From NCBI GenBank assembly GCA_041395905.1, contig JAWKZP010000019.1, positions 1-64,000 on the forward strand: DNA of 64,000 bases, read 5' to 3'. Under the pieces are notes generated by a model. The model was not told where the DNA came from. It worked only from the letters and a program-made list of their open reading frames with translations, and did no database searches. Origin of the DNA: UBA7803 sp041395905. Lineage in GTDB: Bacteria; Pseudomonadota; Gammaproteobacteria; Pseudomonadales; Azotimanducaceae. Numbering within the stretch: position 1 is the stretch's first letter; the number at the start of each line of letters is the position of its first letter. The translations under genes were made by a program, and so were the position numbers. Positions 33,773 through 43,047 of the stretch are shown one piece after another.

Positions 33773-34591
33773 ATGAAGCTGGATACAGGCACCGACGAGC
33801 TGCTCTGCGAGATCGACGTTCGGGTTGCGACCGTCACCTTGAACAAACCCCACAAAAAGAACGCCCTCGGCGACACGCTGACGCCCGCGCTGCGCGCGAT
33901 CCTGCCGGTTCTGGAAGCCCGCAGCGATGTGGGCTGCATCCTCCTTACGGGCGCCGGTGACGCCTTCTGTGCCGGCGGCGACATCAGCGAGATGGGCCGC
34001 AACGACACTGCGGCCGTCAGCAACCGCGCCTTCGACGACAGGGTCGAGGAGCTGTTCGAACGCCAGCGCACACTGACCGCCAGGATCTACCGACTGTCGA
34101 AGCCGACCGTCGCGGCGCTGCCGGGGGCCGCAGCCGGCGCGGGACTGTCCATCGCGCTCGCCTGTGATCTGCGGGTCGCCGCCGAGACCGCGTTCCTCGT
34201 CACGGCGTTCCGCAACATCGGTTTGTCCGGCGACTACGGCGCGAGCTGGTTCCTGCCGAGGCTGGTGGGGCTGGCCCGGGCCAAGTCGCTGCTCTACCGC
34301 TCCGAGCGTATCAGCGCCGCCGAAGCCCACGCCATGGGGCTGGTCGACGAGGTGTTTCCCTCAGCGTCGTTTCGCGAGTCGGCATTCCGATTCGCGGTCG
34401 CGCTGGCCGCGGGACCCACTGCCGCACTCGCCCGCATGAAGATCAATCTGCAGACCGGGCTGGAGCAGTCGCTGGATGCGTCCCTCGCGCTCGAGGCCAG
34501 GCACATGATCGAGTCCGCGGGCTCCGACGAAGCGCGCGAGGCGATCAGAGCCTTCATGGAGAAGCGGCCGCCGCAGTTTCACCGATTGTGA
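33773..34591 (+). CDS. Enoyl-CoA hydratase/isomerase family protein
   Basis: A 272-residue crotonase with FCAGGDISEM and AGAGLSIALACDL as oxyanion-hole segments. The second catalytic position shows FRNIGLSGDYGASW, with D instead of the usual Glu-type residue, a form common in CoA isomerases of the PaaG type. The ATG at 33773 has GGGTG upstream; a GTG at 33764 is an alternative start. It is divergent from the HxlR operon with a shared operator region, so it is probably under HxlR control. Confidence 0.86.
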   Translation: MKLDTGTDELLCEIDVRVATVTLNKPHKKNALGDTLTPALRAILPVLEARSDVGCILLTGAGDAFCAGGDISEMGRNDTAAVSNRAFDDRVEELFERQRTLTARIYRLSKPTVAALPGAAAGAGLSIALACDLRVAAETAFLVTAFRNIGLSGDYGASWFLPRLVGLARAKSLLYRSERISAAEAHAMGLVDEVFPSASFRESAFRFAVALAAGPTAALARMKINLQTGLEQSLDASLALEARHMIESAGSDEAREAIRAFMEKRPPQFHRL

Positions 34592-34732
34592 GGGGCGCTG
34601 ACTCGAGCCATGCATATCCCCAGGAAACAATCATTGATGACGGTTTTGCAGCGAATCCGTTAAAGTAGACGGCTCTCGTTTCGGACGCCCGTGCCCCGTG
34701 CCGGCCGCGCCCGAACACGCGCTGGAGGATTC

Positions 34733-36082
34733 ATGGCAGAGCAGATCCCGATCGTCGACACCTGGCCCGAGCAGCAGACCCGGGGCCACCGGATTCCGGG
34801 GCACCGTTACACGTCGCGCGAGTTTCTGGACCAGGAATGGGAAGGCATGTGGACCAGGGTCTGGCTGCTGCTGGGCCGCGAGGCCGAGCTGCCGAACCCG
34901 GGCGACTGGCAGATGGAGCCGGTAGGCCCGGAAGAGATCCTGATGGTTCGTCAGAAAGACGGCTCGGTGAAAGCCTTCTACAACGTCTGCCAGCACCGTG
35001 GCAACCCGCTGGTGTCGGAGCCGCGCGGCAGCATCCGCAGCCGCTTCGTATGCAAGTACCACAGCTGGGCGTTCCTGCCCGACGGCACGCTGAATTTCGC
35101 CCCCGACAAGGAGGACTTTCCCGAGGGCAACCCTTGCGAGCACATCCGCCTGCAGGAGCTCGCCTGCGAAACCTTCGCCGGCTTCATCTGGGTGAACATG
35201 GACCCCGACTGCGGCTCCCTGAAGGCGTTCCTCGGGCCCATCTGGGACGAATGGCACAGACGTGAGATCCACACCTGGCGCCGTACCATGGCCAACAGCA
35301 TGTGGCTGCCGTGCAACTGGAAGGTGGTGCTCGACAACTTCAACGAGTCCTACCACGTACCCACGGTGCACATGGCCGCCACCCCGGACACCGATCGCCG
35401 CAAGATCCGCGGCGCCATCAATACCTACTTCAAGGAAACCAAGTTCGACCTGTCCGACGAGGGTCACAACCGCATGGTCATGCAGGGCGGCTACGGCGTC
35501 GGCGCGACGGACGAGCACGGCAACCTGCTCGATCCACTGGCGAGCCAGCTGCGCTACTGGGAGCTGGACCCTGCCGACTTCAAGGGGCACCCGGAGCGCA
35601 CCCGTGAGGCCCTGCAGCAGGCCAAGCGCCGGCTCGGTCCCGCGCGCGGCTTCACGCATTACGCCAACGTGCCGGACGCGCAGCTGACCGATGCTTTCCA
35701 CTACACGCTGTTCCCGAATTTCGCCGTGTCGGTCTGGTCCGACGGCTTTCACTTTCTGCGCGCGCGACCGCACCGCAGCAATCCCGAGCAATGCCTGTTC
35801 GACAACTGGTGGTACGCAAGCCCGGCTGCGATCGCAGCCGGACCCGAGGCCAACGAGCGCGGCATGGGACGACCCGTCGACGGCGAGGCACCGCTGCGAA
35901 TGCTGACGTTCGGTGAGGACTCCATCGGGCCGGCGATCGAGGAGGACGTCGCAGTGTTCGTTACCCAGCAGCGCGGCTTCCGCTCGCGCGGCTTCAAAGG
36001 CGTGTACCTGTCCAATCAGGAGGCGCGCATCCGCCGCTATCACGAGCTGATCGACGATTACATGGCCGGCAGGCGCCCCTAG
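34733..36082 (+). CDS. Rieske non-haem iron oxygenase, alpha subunit
   Basis: A 449-residue aromatic-ring-hydroxylating-type oxygenase. The Rieske [2Fe-2S] ligands are C86, H88 (NVCQHRG), C107 and H110 (VCKYHSW). The mononuclear iron site is H208 and H213 in NESYHVPTVH, with E205 at the bridging-Asp position and a probable third ligand Asp in EEDVAVF. The ATG at 34733 has GGAGG upstream. No beta subunit, ferredoxin or reductase is adjacent, so it may be an alpha3-type enzyme (as in demethylases and steroid oxygenases) that uses a remote electron chain. Hydroxylation or demethylation of a hydrophobic substrate is likely. Confidence 0.93.
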   Translation: MAEQIPIVDTWPEQQTRGHRIPGHRYTSREFLDQEWEGMWTRVWLLLGREAELPNPGDWQMEPVGPEEILMVRQKDGSVKAFYNVCQHRGNPLVSEPRGSIRSRFVCKYHSWAFLPDGTLNFAPDKEDFPEGNPCEHIRLQELACETFAGFIWVNMDPDCGSLKAFLGPIWDEWHRREIHTWRRTMANSMWLPCNWKVVLDNFNESYHVPTVHMAATPDTDRRKIRGAINTYFKETKFDLSDEGHNRMVMQGGYGVGATDEHGNLLDPLASQLRYWELDPADFKGHPERTREALQQAKRRLGPARGFTHYANVPDAQLTDAFHYTLFPNFAVSVWSDGFHFLRARPHRSNPEQCLFDNWWYASPAAIAAGPEANERGMGRPVDGEAPLRMLTFGEDSIGPAIEEDVAVFVTQQRGFRSRGFKGVYLSNQEARIRRYHELIDDYMAGRRP

Positions 36083-36136
36083 ACGTCCGGGGGCACAAGC
36101 CGTGCCGGCCGCGGCCCCCGCAATCCCGGGCGAGCT

Positions 36137-37135
36137 TCAGGGTGTAACCAGGAGCTTGCCCACATGGCCGCCGGTGAACAGCTTGATGAGTGCCGCCGGA
36201 AAGCGTTCGATGCCGGGTTCGATGTGCTCGGGCAGCTTCAGCCGCCCGTCGTTCATCCAGCCGAGCAGCTGCGGTGTCGCCTCGCCGAACCGGGCCATGA
36301 AGTGGTCGACCGTGAAGCCCCGCATGCACGAGTTGCGCTCCGCCAGTCGCAGATACAGCTTGGGGCCACGCACGTCATCGAGATGGTCGTACTGCGAGAT
36401 CGCGCCGCAGATCGATATGCGGGCTCCGGTTGCGATCCGGTCGAGCACGGTGTCGAGCAGCTCACCGCCGACATTGTCGAAGTAGACGTCGATACCGTCC
36501 GGGGCCAGCGCGCTGAGGCGCGCGCCGACGTCCTCGCGCTTGTAGTCGATGGCCGCATCCGCACCGATGATCTCCGTCAGGTAACGGCCTTTTTCCGGAC
36601 CGCCGGCAATGCCGATCACGCGCCCGCCCCGGATTTTCGCGAGCTGGCAGGCGACGCTGCCCACCGCCCCGGCCGCGCCGGACACGACCACGGTGTCACC
36701 GGCGTTCACGCCTGCCACCTCCAGCAGGCCGAAGTAGGCCGTGAGCCCGGTGGTCATGCCGAGCACGCCGAGATACGCGGACGGCGGCGCAGCCGACACG
36801 TCGACCGTCTGAAACAGGGCGCCGGGCATCAGGGCATGGGTCTGCGCCATGGTGGGACCCATGACCCAATCTCCGGCCGACAGACCGTCAGCGCTGCTGG
36901 CGAGCACGCGACCGACCCCCAGCGCCGTAACCGGGGCGCCGACGGAAACCGTGCCATGAATGCCGCCGTCTTCCAGCGTGGTGCGAATGAACGCATCGAC
37001 GGAGATGTGCGAGACCTCCACCAGCACCATGTCCTGAGCCGGCTCACCCAGCGGCTCCGTTTCCAGACCGAAATCCTCCTCACGCGGAAGCCCTTTCGGC
37101 CGCGACTTGAGGACGACCTTACGATTTTCCACCAT
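36137..37135 (-). CDS. NADP-dependent oxidoreductase (medium-chain, CurA/LTB4DH-like)
   Basis: A 332-residue zinc-free medium-chain reductase, with the NADP motif SGAAGAVGSVACQLAK, IGADAAIDYK and DGIDVYFDNVGGELLD. The group reduces C=C bonds of enones. The ATG at 37135 (MVENRKVVLKSRP) is the standard start of this family; the upstream ATG at 37156 is not needed. It is the last gene of the LuxR-TonB-PPOX-ACAD-MDR operon, with 34 bases to the upstream gene. Confidence 0.9.
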   Translation of the reverse strand: MVENRKVVLKSRPKGLPREEDFGLETEPLGEPAQDMVLVEVSHISVDAFIRTTLEDGGIHGTVSVGAPVTALGVGRVLASSADGLSAGDWVMGPTMAQTHALMPGALFQTVDVSAAPPSAYLGVLGMTTGLTAYFGLLEVAGVNAGDTVVVSGAAGAVGSVACQLAKIRGGRVIGIAGGPEKGRYLTEIIGADAAIDYKREDVGARLSALAPDGIDVYFDNVGGELLDTVLDRIATGARISICGAISQYDHLDDVRGPKLYLRLAERNSCMRGFTVDHFMARFGEATPQLLGWMNDGRLKLPEHIEPGIERFPAALIKLFTGGHVGKLLVTP

Positions 37136-37169
37136 CGGGGCTCTCCACCAACGCAAGCTTAGCGCGCGC

Positions 37170-38390
37170 TCAGCGCGGCATCGGTTGACCCAGGCCGCCC
37201 GCGAACTCTGCCGGGGGCTCGTGACCCAGCAGTATTGCGCCCAGATCCTGGTACAGCGGATGCGCTACCCAGCGGTGGGTGGCGCAGCCGTGCGCATCGC
37301 GAAGCTTGCGCTCGAGCGGCGAGCGCATGCGCATGGCGCTGGTGCCTGCGGCATTGTGCAACGCGTCGACGACCTTCATGCACTCGTTGGTGGCATGCAC
37401 GCAGGCCAGGCGCGCCGCCTGAGTCGTTGCCGCCGAAGGCAATCTGGCGCCGGCCCGGAGCTCCTCCTCCACGTCACCCATCGCGCTCATCACGTAGGCG
37501 CGCATCGCCCGGTACTGGGCCGCGCACTCACCCATGCGGTACTGGGCGATCGGCCGATCCCGCAACGTCGAGGCGGAGAGCATGGGCACCTTGTTCTGGG
37601 CGATGTCGGCAAACACCTCGAGCGCGCCCCTGGCCACGCCCAGCGCCACCGCCACCTTGTTGTAGGCGAGGCGCAGCGGCACCGGGATACGGAACACCGG
37701 ATTGTCGTAATGCGCGGGCAGGCTCATCAGATCCACGCCGACGAAGCGCTCCGGAACGTACGCGCCTTCGGCCTTGACGTCGTGACTGCCGGAGCCGCGC
37801 AGCCCGGCGACGTCCCAGGTATCGACGATCTGCCACTGATCGCGGGGCAGGAGCCACAGCTTGAAGATGGGATGGCCGTTGCCGTCGCGTTCCGGCTCGT
37901 CGCCGCGCATCAGCGGTGCCCCCATGAAGCAGTAGCGCGCATTGTGGCAGCCGCTGATGAAGGTGGTCTGCCCCCATACGCGAACCCCGCCGTCCGATTG
38001 CCGCTCGGCCCTGGGCACCGTGCCGCCGGGTCCGCCGCCCCCGCACATGATCACGCCCGGGTCGTCGACGTACACCTCTCTGGCAAGCGCCGGGTCCATG
38101 CCGCCCGCCGCCATGGCGTTGATCTCCGAGCCGAGCATCACGTTCCAGGCAACCGACGCGTCGATCGCCGCAATGGCCTCGAGAATCTCGATCGTCTGCA
38201 GGGCGCTGGCATCCTCGCCGCCGAGCGCCGCGGGCAGCGTGAATCGGAAGAACCCTTCAGCGACGAGAAGCGCCACCAGATCTTCCGGCAGTCGGCGTAT
38301 GCGCTGCGCCTCCTCGGCACCGGCCTCGATCTCGCCGCGCAGCGCTTCGATGCGCTGCAGCCGCGTCGCGAAAACAGCTTCTGTCATCAT
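37170..38390 (-). CDS. Acyl-CoA-dehydrogenase-fold flavoprotein (group D monooxygenase-like)
   Basis: A 406-residue ACAD-fold protein. Helix-rich ends surround a central beta domain (GGVRVWGQTTFISGCHNARYCFMGAPL...DTWDVAGLRGSGSHDVKAEGAYVPE). The GSGSHDV motif and absence of the catalytic Glu of true acyl-CoA dehydrogenases point to the HsaA/DszC-like class of FMNH2- or FADH2-dependent oxygenases. A reductase subunit is not adjacent. It starts at the ATG at 38390, six bases after the PPOX stop. An alternative ATG (second residue) is possible. Confidence 0.85.
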   Translation of the reverse strand: MMTEAVFATRLQRIEALRGEIEAGAEEAQRIRRLPEDLVALLVAEGFFRFTLPAALGGEDASALQTIEILEAIAAIDASVAWNVMLGSEINAMAAGGMDPALAREVYVDDPGVIMCGGGGPGGTVPRAERQSDGGVRVWGQTTFISGCHNARYCFMGAPLMRGDEPERDGNGHPIFKLWLLPRDQWQIVDTWDVAGLRGSGSHDVKAEGAYVPERFVGVDLMSLPAHYDNPVFRIPVPLRLAYNKVAVALGVARGALEVFADIAQNKVPMLSASTLRDRPIAQYRMGECAAQYRAMRAYVMSAMGDVEEELRAGARLPSAATTQAARLACVHATNECMKVVDALHNAAGTSAMRMRSPLERKLRDAHGCATHRWVAHPLYQDLGAILLGHEPPAEFAGGLGQPMPR

Positions 38391-38396
38391 GTTCGT

Positions 38397-38990
38397 TCAG
38401 CGCGTCTCGAGACCGCGCCGTGCGCGTTCCCGGTTCATGCGCTCGGCATCGCTCTCGAGACGTTCGCCCAGCTCCTCCTCGGTTACCGTGCCGGCCATGT
38501 GGCGCGCCGCCAGCGCCGAGTTGTACATGATGCGTTTGACCGGAGTCACCGCCACGATGATCCGCAACGGCGAATCGAGCAGATTATTGAAAAACGCCTC
38601 GCCGGCGCTGTTGTCCGGGTTCACCTTGCGCGACAGCGCTGGGTAGAACCAGGCCTTGGTGTCCTCGTCGTCGAAGATCTCCGCATGACCCTTGAAGGTG
38701 ATCGCGCCGCGCGGCAATCCGCCGCCCGCGCCCTCGGGATAGGAGGTGCTGCTGACGTTGACCGACACTCGGTTGTCCCGGCGGATCGCCGCCGTACGGT
38801 GGCGATGCGCGGCAAACGTCACCCAGACCTTGCCGTCGCGCCAGACGAACGCATGGGTGACACCCACCGGCCAGCCGTCTTTCGTCGCCCACATGAAGAC
38901 GCACTCGCTGGCGCGACTCATCAGCTGATCGATTTCCGCATCAGTGAACGGGTAGATCGAAACGATCTCGTGGTCTGTCGTTCGTGCCAT
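38397..38990 (-). CDS. Pyridoxamine-5'-phosphate-oxidase-fold flavoprotein
   Basis: A 197-residue split-barrel protein with ECVFMWATKDGWPVGV and GKVWVTFAAHRHRTAAIRRDNRVSVNV, the PPOX/flavin-reductase-like core. It has a long charged C-terminal helix. It is paralogous to the protein at 44812-45363 (both carry the ECVF-W pattern). It might be the flavin-binding partner that supplies reduced flavin to the adjacent ACAD-fold oxygenase, or a small F420/FMN enzyme. It is spaced seven bases from the TonB receptor and six from the ACAD gene. Confidence 0.83.
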   Translation of the reverse strand: MARTTDHEIVSIYPFTDAEIDQLMSRASECVFMWATKDGWPVGVTHAFVWRDGKVWVTFAAHRHRTAAIRRDNRVSVNVSSTSYPEGAGGGLPRGAITFKGHAEIFDDEDTKAWFYPALSRKVNPDNSAGEAFFNNLLDSPLRIIVAVTPVKRIMYNSALAARHMAGTVTEEELGERLESDAERMNRERARRGLETR

Positions 38991-38997
38991 GAATCAC

Positions 38998-41526
38998 CTA
39001 CTCGAAATACTTGCTCAGTTCGATACCCCAAGTGCGCCCGGGACCGACGGCGCCAAACCAGAATACACCCACGTCCACCGAGGTGGTGAGGTAGTTGTCA
39101 TCGTGGAACGCATCCTTCACGAATGCGGTGACGTCGACCCAGGGGTTCTGCCAGATCAGGGAGAAGTCCCACTCGCCGCGGTCGTCGAACACGTTGCGCC
39201 CGAGCCCGGCCGGATCCGGCTGGCCGAAATTGCCCACGGTCTTGTCCGCCCAGGCGTAGTTGGTGCGGAATATCATGGTGCCGCTTCGACCAAGGGGCTG
39301 GAACAGATCCAGCCCCGCATTGACGTTCCACTCCGGCGCAAACCCGAACTGAAAGATGTCGGAGATGTCCTCCCGCACGCCGGTCAGACGGTTGTATGCG
39401 AGAAATTCCTTGTACTCGCCGTCCGTGCGCCCGACTGCCAGCCGAGCCTGAACCCGGTCGGTCGGTACCCACTGCGCCTCGAGCTCCAGACCTTTGATTT
39501 CAGCCTTCGCGGCGTTGTTGACGATGGTTTCGGTGGCGAAACCGAACTCGTAGATCTCGCTCTCCTGCTTGTCTTCGTAGCTCGTGAAGTAGCCGGTGAG
39601 ATTGAGCCGCAGGCTGTTGTCGAACCACTCGGAACGCAGACCGAGCTCGTAGCTGTCCACCGTCTCCGGGTTGTATGGCCCGATCGAGCTCGGCGTGGTG
39701 GCGCGCCCGTTCCAGCCGCCGGAACGGAAGCCACGCGAGTAGGACGCGTACGCCATGAGATCGTCCGTAAAGCGATAGTCCAGCGCGACGCGCGGCGTGA
39801 ACTCGTCCCAGTCCTGCTTGCCGTCCGGGTCGTTGCACACCAGCGCATCTGCCCGCGCCGCGGCCGTCGCGGCATCGGGCGCCGCGGCGATCCAGGCCGC
39901 CGCCACGGAGTCGGCGGTCGCCTGCTGGCCCGCCGACAGCGCGCCGCAGCCCCAGACCGTGGGCGGCAGCAGCCCGCTCGCGTCACCGGACACGCGCTGA
40001 TAGATCCAGAACTCCTTCTCCTCGTAGGTCCAGCGGGCACCTACGGTCAGCCGCGCCCGGTCGCTGAGGTCGTAGTACGCCTCACCGAACAGGGCATAGG
40101 ACGTGAGCTGCTGCCCGGCATCGCCATCCGGTGAGGGCGGCAAGCCCTGCTGGCGCGAGCCGAAGGTGTAGATCGACTGGGTGATCTCGTACTCCGAATC
40201 GACGTAGTACACGCCCGCCTGGAAGTTCAGGGGCCCGTCGTACGACGACGCGAGCCGGAGCTCGGTGGAGAACTGATCGTAGGTCTGCGGCCGCACCGGA
40301 TTGAAAATGGGTATGGGCGCGCCCAGGTTGTCCTGATCCAGGATCTCGTCCGAGTCGTAGTAGCCCGACACCGAGGTCAGCGCCAGAGAATCGCTCAGCT
40401 CGTAGTTCAGTTCCAGGATGTAACCCTTCTTCTCGATGTGGTTGATGAACGGCTGCGCGGTGTACGAGTACTTGTAGCCGTTGCGTTCGCCGATCAGATA
40501 GCCCTGGGAAGCGCAGCCGATATCGCGCACCCAGCCGTTCAGCGGCGCAAAGGTGGTGGCATTGAGATCGCAGAAATTGCCGCCGAGCGCAAACGTCGTG
40601 CCTACTGCCGTGCCGACGGCGGCCGCAGCCGGCACACCGCTGCCCAGATCCGTGAACAGCTGGCCCGTGATCGCGTCCCAGGTGGCCGCATCGAGATTGG
40701 GAACGGTGAGGTTCGTCGGCGTTGCGAGGGTGGAGTCGTCGTCCGTGTACTCGAAGGTGAACTGCGCACTGAAGCGCTCGTTCGGCTCCCATAGAACGCT
40801 GGCGATGCCGTTGAACGTGTCCTCGCCGTCCGTGTCGTGCCCGGTGCCTCTGATCTCGCCTGTGGCCAGATCGAAGGTCGCATCCTCGGTGAACCCGTCG
40901 CTTCTATCGACGAACGCACCCAGCTTGACGCCGAAGGTCTCACCGTTGCCGAAATTCACGATCGCCTTGTAGTCCTGCTCGTTGTGCGAGCCGTAGCGCA
41001 GCTGCGCTTTCACCCCGAATTCCTTGGTGGGCTTCGTACGCCGCACGTTGACCACGCCGGCAATGGTGTTGCGTCCGAACAGGGTGCCCTGGGGGCCGCG
41101 CAGGATCTCGATGGACCCGAGATCGAAGGTGTCGATCAGCGCCGAGGTGTTGGTCACCAGAGGCACCCCGTCGACCACCACGCCCACGGCCGGGTCGAAA
41201 CTCTTCTCCAGGTCGCCGAACACGATGCCGCGCATGCCGCCGAACAGCGCGTTGCCCGCGTACGGCTGCCGCGCCAGGATCACGTTCGGCGTGTATTTGG
41301 CAAACTCACCGATGTCGTTGCCGTAAACCTGATCGATCTCGTCCTCGGTGAACGCGGTCACCGCAACCGGCACGTCCTGCTGCGACTCCTCGCGTTTACG
41401 CGCGGTGACGACGACTTCCTCTATCACGAATCCGCTGCCGGCCGCGTCGGCCGCCAGGGCGGTCGGTGCGGCGAGCTGCACCAGAAAAAACGCGGCGACA
41501 ACACCGACGGTACGCGACCTCTCCAT
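38998..41526 (-). CDS. TonB-dependent outer-membrane receptor
   Basis: An 842-residue receptor with a signal peptide (about 1-25), a TonB-box-like EEVVVTARKR at about 35-44, a plug domain (QDVPVAVTAFTEDEID, NTIAGVVNVRR) and a large barrel ending in an aromatic-terminated strand (ELSKYFE). The plug and TonB box show energised uptake. The VVVTARKREE type with a VNVRR plug is common in sphingomonad-like and gammaproteobacterial degraders for non-siderophore substrates. Its operon with PPOX, ACAD and MDR and the LuxR regulator suggests import of the compound that those enzymes process (inference). Confidence 0.93.
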   Translation of the reverse strand: MERSRTVGVVAAFFLVQLAAPTALAADAAGSGFVIEEVVVTARKREESQQDVPVAVTAFTEDEIDQVYGNDIGEFAKYTPNVILARQPYAGNALFGGMRGIVFGDLEKSFDPAVGVVVDGVPLVTNTSALIDTFDLGSIEILRGPQGTLFGRNTIAGVVNVRRTKPTKEFGVKAQLRYGSHNEQDYKAIVNFGNGETFGVKLGAFVDRSDGFTEDATFDLATGEIRGTGHDTDGEDTFNGIASVLWEPNERFSAQFTFEYTDDDSTLATPTNLTVPNLDAATWDAITGQLFTDLGSGVPAAAAVGTAVGTTFALGGNFCDLNATTFAPLNGWVRDIGCASQGYLIGERNGYKYSYTAQPFINHIEKKGYILELNYELSDSLALTSVSGYYDSDEILDQDNLGAPIPIFNPVRPQTYDQFSTELRLASSYDGPLNFQAGVYYVDSEYEITQSIYTFGSRQQGLPPSPDGDAGQQLTSYALFGEAYYDLSDRARLTVGARWTYEEKEFWIYQRVSGDASGLLPPTVWGCGALSAGQQATADSVAAAWIAAAPDAATAAARADALVCNDPDGKQDWDEFTPRVALDYRFTDDLMAYASYSRGFRSGGWNGRATTPSSIGPYNPETVDSYELGLRSEWFDNSLRLNLTGYFTSYEDKQESEIYEFGFATETIVNNAAKAEIKGLELEAQWVPTDRVQARLAVGRTDGEYKEFLAYNRLTGVREDISDIFQFGFAPEWNVNAGLDLFQPLGRSGTMIFRTNYAWADKTVGNFGQPDPAGLGRNVFDDRGEWDFSLIWQNPWVDVTAFVKDAFHDDNYLTTSVDVGVFWFGAVGPGRTWGIELSKYFE

Positions 41527-41619
41527 GGCTCTCCCCTCCCAGAGTGTCTGCTGGGAGCAAGTCTGCGCGGGCCGGCGGCCGCAGCCACTATCAGATTCGT
41601 GAGTTTTGCCGGGGGTCGG

Positions 41620-42429
41620 CTATCCGATGCGCGGTTTCTGCGTAGAATCCCGGGGATCGTCGAAGGGATGGATCAAGCCCAGCTGCGCGGCGATGGCCAC
41701 GGCCTGGGTACGGTTGCGCGCGCCCAGCTTGGCAATCGCATTGTCGATATGAAACCGCGCAGTGGCCGGTGAACGATGAATGATTGCGCCGATTTCGTTG
41801 TCCGTGCGGCCGAGCCCCGCCCACGACAGGCACTCGATCTCACGCTCGTTGAGCTGCGACGACGGCTCCGGAGCCTCCGGCGCTTCGGCCCGCTGCGCGT
41901 AGATCAGTTCCATCATGAGGTTCGCCGCCAGCCACAGTGCGTTGCCGTATCGCGCGTGCACCTCAGCAACGTCCACGTCCGCGCTGCGCGCGAGCCATCC
42001 CACGGAACCGGTGCGCGCCCGAGGCAGATGAATGGGCACGGTGATGCCGCCAAAGACGCCGCGTTCGGGCGTGAGGTTCCAGGTCACCTGCGGCCGGTAG
42101 CGCGCCTCGCGCACCGCGTCAGCCACCGCGGCCGCGTCCCAGACGAATGGCCGCGTGGTTACCCGGCACACGGCGGCAATGGGGCTCACCAGATACAGGC
42201 GCTGCTCCAGCCACGCCTGCTGGAACTGCTCTTCCCAGCCCAGCACGCTCGCGATGGCGCGACCGTCCGCCACGGTGAGCAGCCGGTTGGTGGAGTAGTC
42301 ATCGATGACCGCCGGCGAAGGCAGTCCCACAACCGCGCCGATGTCGATCAGGCAGCGGGCCGCACGCACCAGATCGTTCGCCTCGGCGAGCTCGGCCAGC
42401 GCGGTATCCAGGTCTGCTCTCATCGACAT
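41620..42429 (-). CDS. LuxR family regulator with N-terminal autoinducer-binding-like domain
   Basis: A 269-residue protein. The C-terminal LuxR helix-turn-helix is clear (LNEREIECLSWAGLGRTDNEIGAIIHRSPATARFHIDNAIAKLGARNRTQAVAIAA), and the first 180 residues resemble the autoinducer-binding domain (LGWEEQFQQAWLEQRLYLVSPIAAV). Small aromatic or steroid-like ligands could replace an acyl-homoserine lactone; no luxI gene is present. It heads the operon for uptake and oxidation and is divergent from the plus-strand P450 operon, so it could control both. Confidence 0.9.
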   Translation of the reverse strand: MSMRADLDTALAELAEANDLVRAARCLIDIGAVVGLPSPAVIDDYSTNRLLTVADGRAIASVLGWEEQFQQAWLEQRLYLVSPIAAVCRVTTRPFVWDAAAVADAVREARYRPQVTWNLTPERGVFGGITVPIHLPRARTGSVGWLARSADVDVAEVHARYGNALWLAANLMMELIYAQRAEAPEAPEPSSQLNEREIECLSWAGLGRTDNEIGAIIHRSPATARFHIDNAIAKLGARNRTQAVAIAAQLGLIHPFDDPRDSTQKPRIG

Positions 42430-42594
42430 CCGGTCAGATCTTGCGTTGCGTTGTGCGTTTCGGAATCACGCGGTGCGCCGGGTCAGTCTATCAAACCCGG
42501 GCGCGAGCGCGAGCCTGCGCACGCCGGGACGCACCCGCATGGACCGCTTACAGAGTCTCTGACAGAATTCCGGGCTTTCCGCGAGGAGGACGCC

Positions 42595-43047
42595 GTGACC
42601 AACTCCGCAACACCGGACGAAACCACGATCCGGGCCCTCGTGGGACACGAGTTCCCCGGCGGCACCTATACCATCGCGCACTGGGAAAACTTCCTTCTCA
42701 CCGAGTGCACGGGCGCCGCGCCCATGCCCGGTGACCTGGCCCATCCGGTTGCGCTGTTTCACGTACCCATCCTGGGTGCCGGCACCAGCATTGCGGAAAT
42801 GTTCGCGCTCGGCCGGGCGGAATCCGATTTCTCCATCGGCATCGAGAGCTACGACTGGGAACTGCACAAACCGCTCCACGAGGAGCTGCCGTACCACATC
42901 AGCGGCCGCGTGACTGCAGCGGAACGCAGACAGACCGACGCACGCACCTACGACCGCATCCAGTTCCAGTTCGACCTGCACGAGCCGGACGGCAGCCACG
43001 CCGCACGCTCCACCATCACCTGGCGCTACGGCAGGAGCGCACCATGA
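42595..43047 (+). CDS. FAS1-like dehydratase domain (MaoC N-terminal-type) protein
   Basis: A 150-residue hot-dog domain protein, with HEFPGGTYTIAHWENFLLTECTG near the start and RTYDRIQFQFDLHEPDG near the end. It is the non-catalytic partner of the next gene's MaoC domain. I chose the GTG at 42595, with GAGGAGGA at 42583-42590; the frame is open further upstream but without a start. Four-base overlap (ATGA) with the next gene shows coupling. It is paralogous in layout to the pair at 23524-24413. Confidence 0.8.
   Translation: MTNSATPDETTIRALVGHEFPGGTYTIAHWENFLLTECTGAAPMPGDLAHPVALFHVPILGAGTSIAEMFALGRAESDFSIGIESYDWELHKPLHEELPYHISGRVTAAERRQTDARTYDRIQFQFDLHEPDGSHAARSTITWRYGRSAP

Noticed and set aside
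34631..36043. 470-codon minus-strand open frame opposite the Rieske gene
   Set aside because: The plus-strand frame has intact Rieske and iron ligands.
37107..39089. 660-codon plus-strand open frame across MDR, ACAD and PPOX genes
   Set aside because: Spans three well-supported genes on the other strand and has no recognisable domain.
41536..41557. CTCCCA/TGGGAG inverted repeat just upstream of the TonB receptor ATG
   Set aside because: Short arms that partly serve as the ribosome-binding site; an attenuator is possible but not supported.
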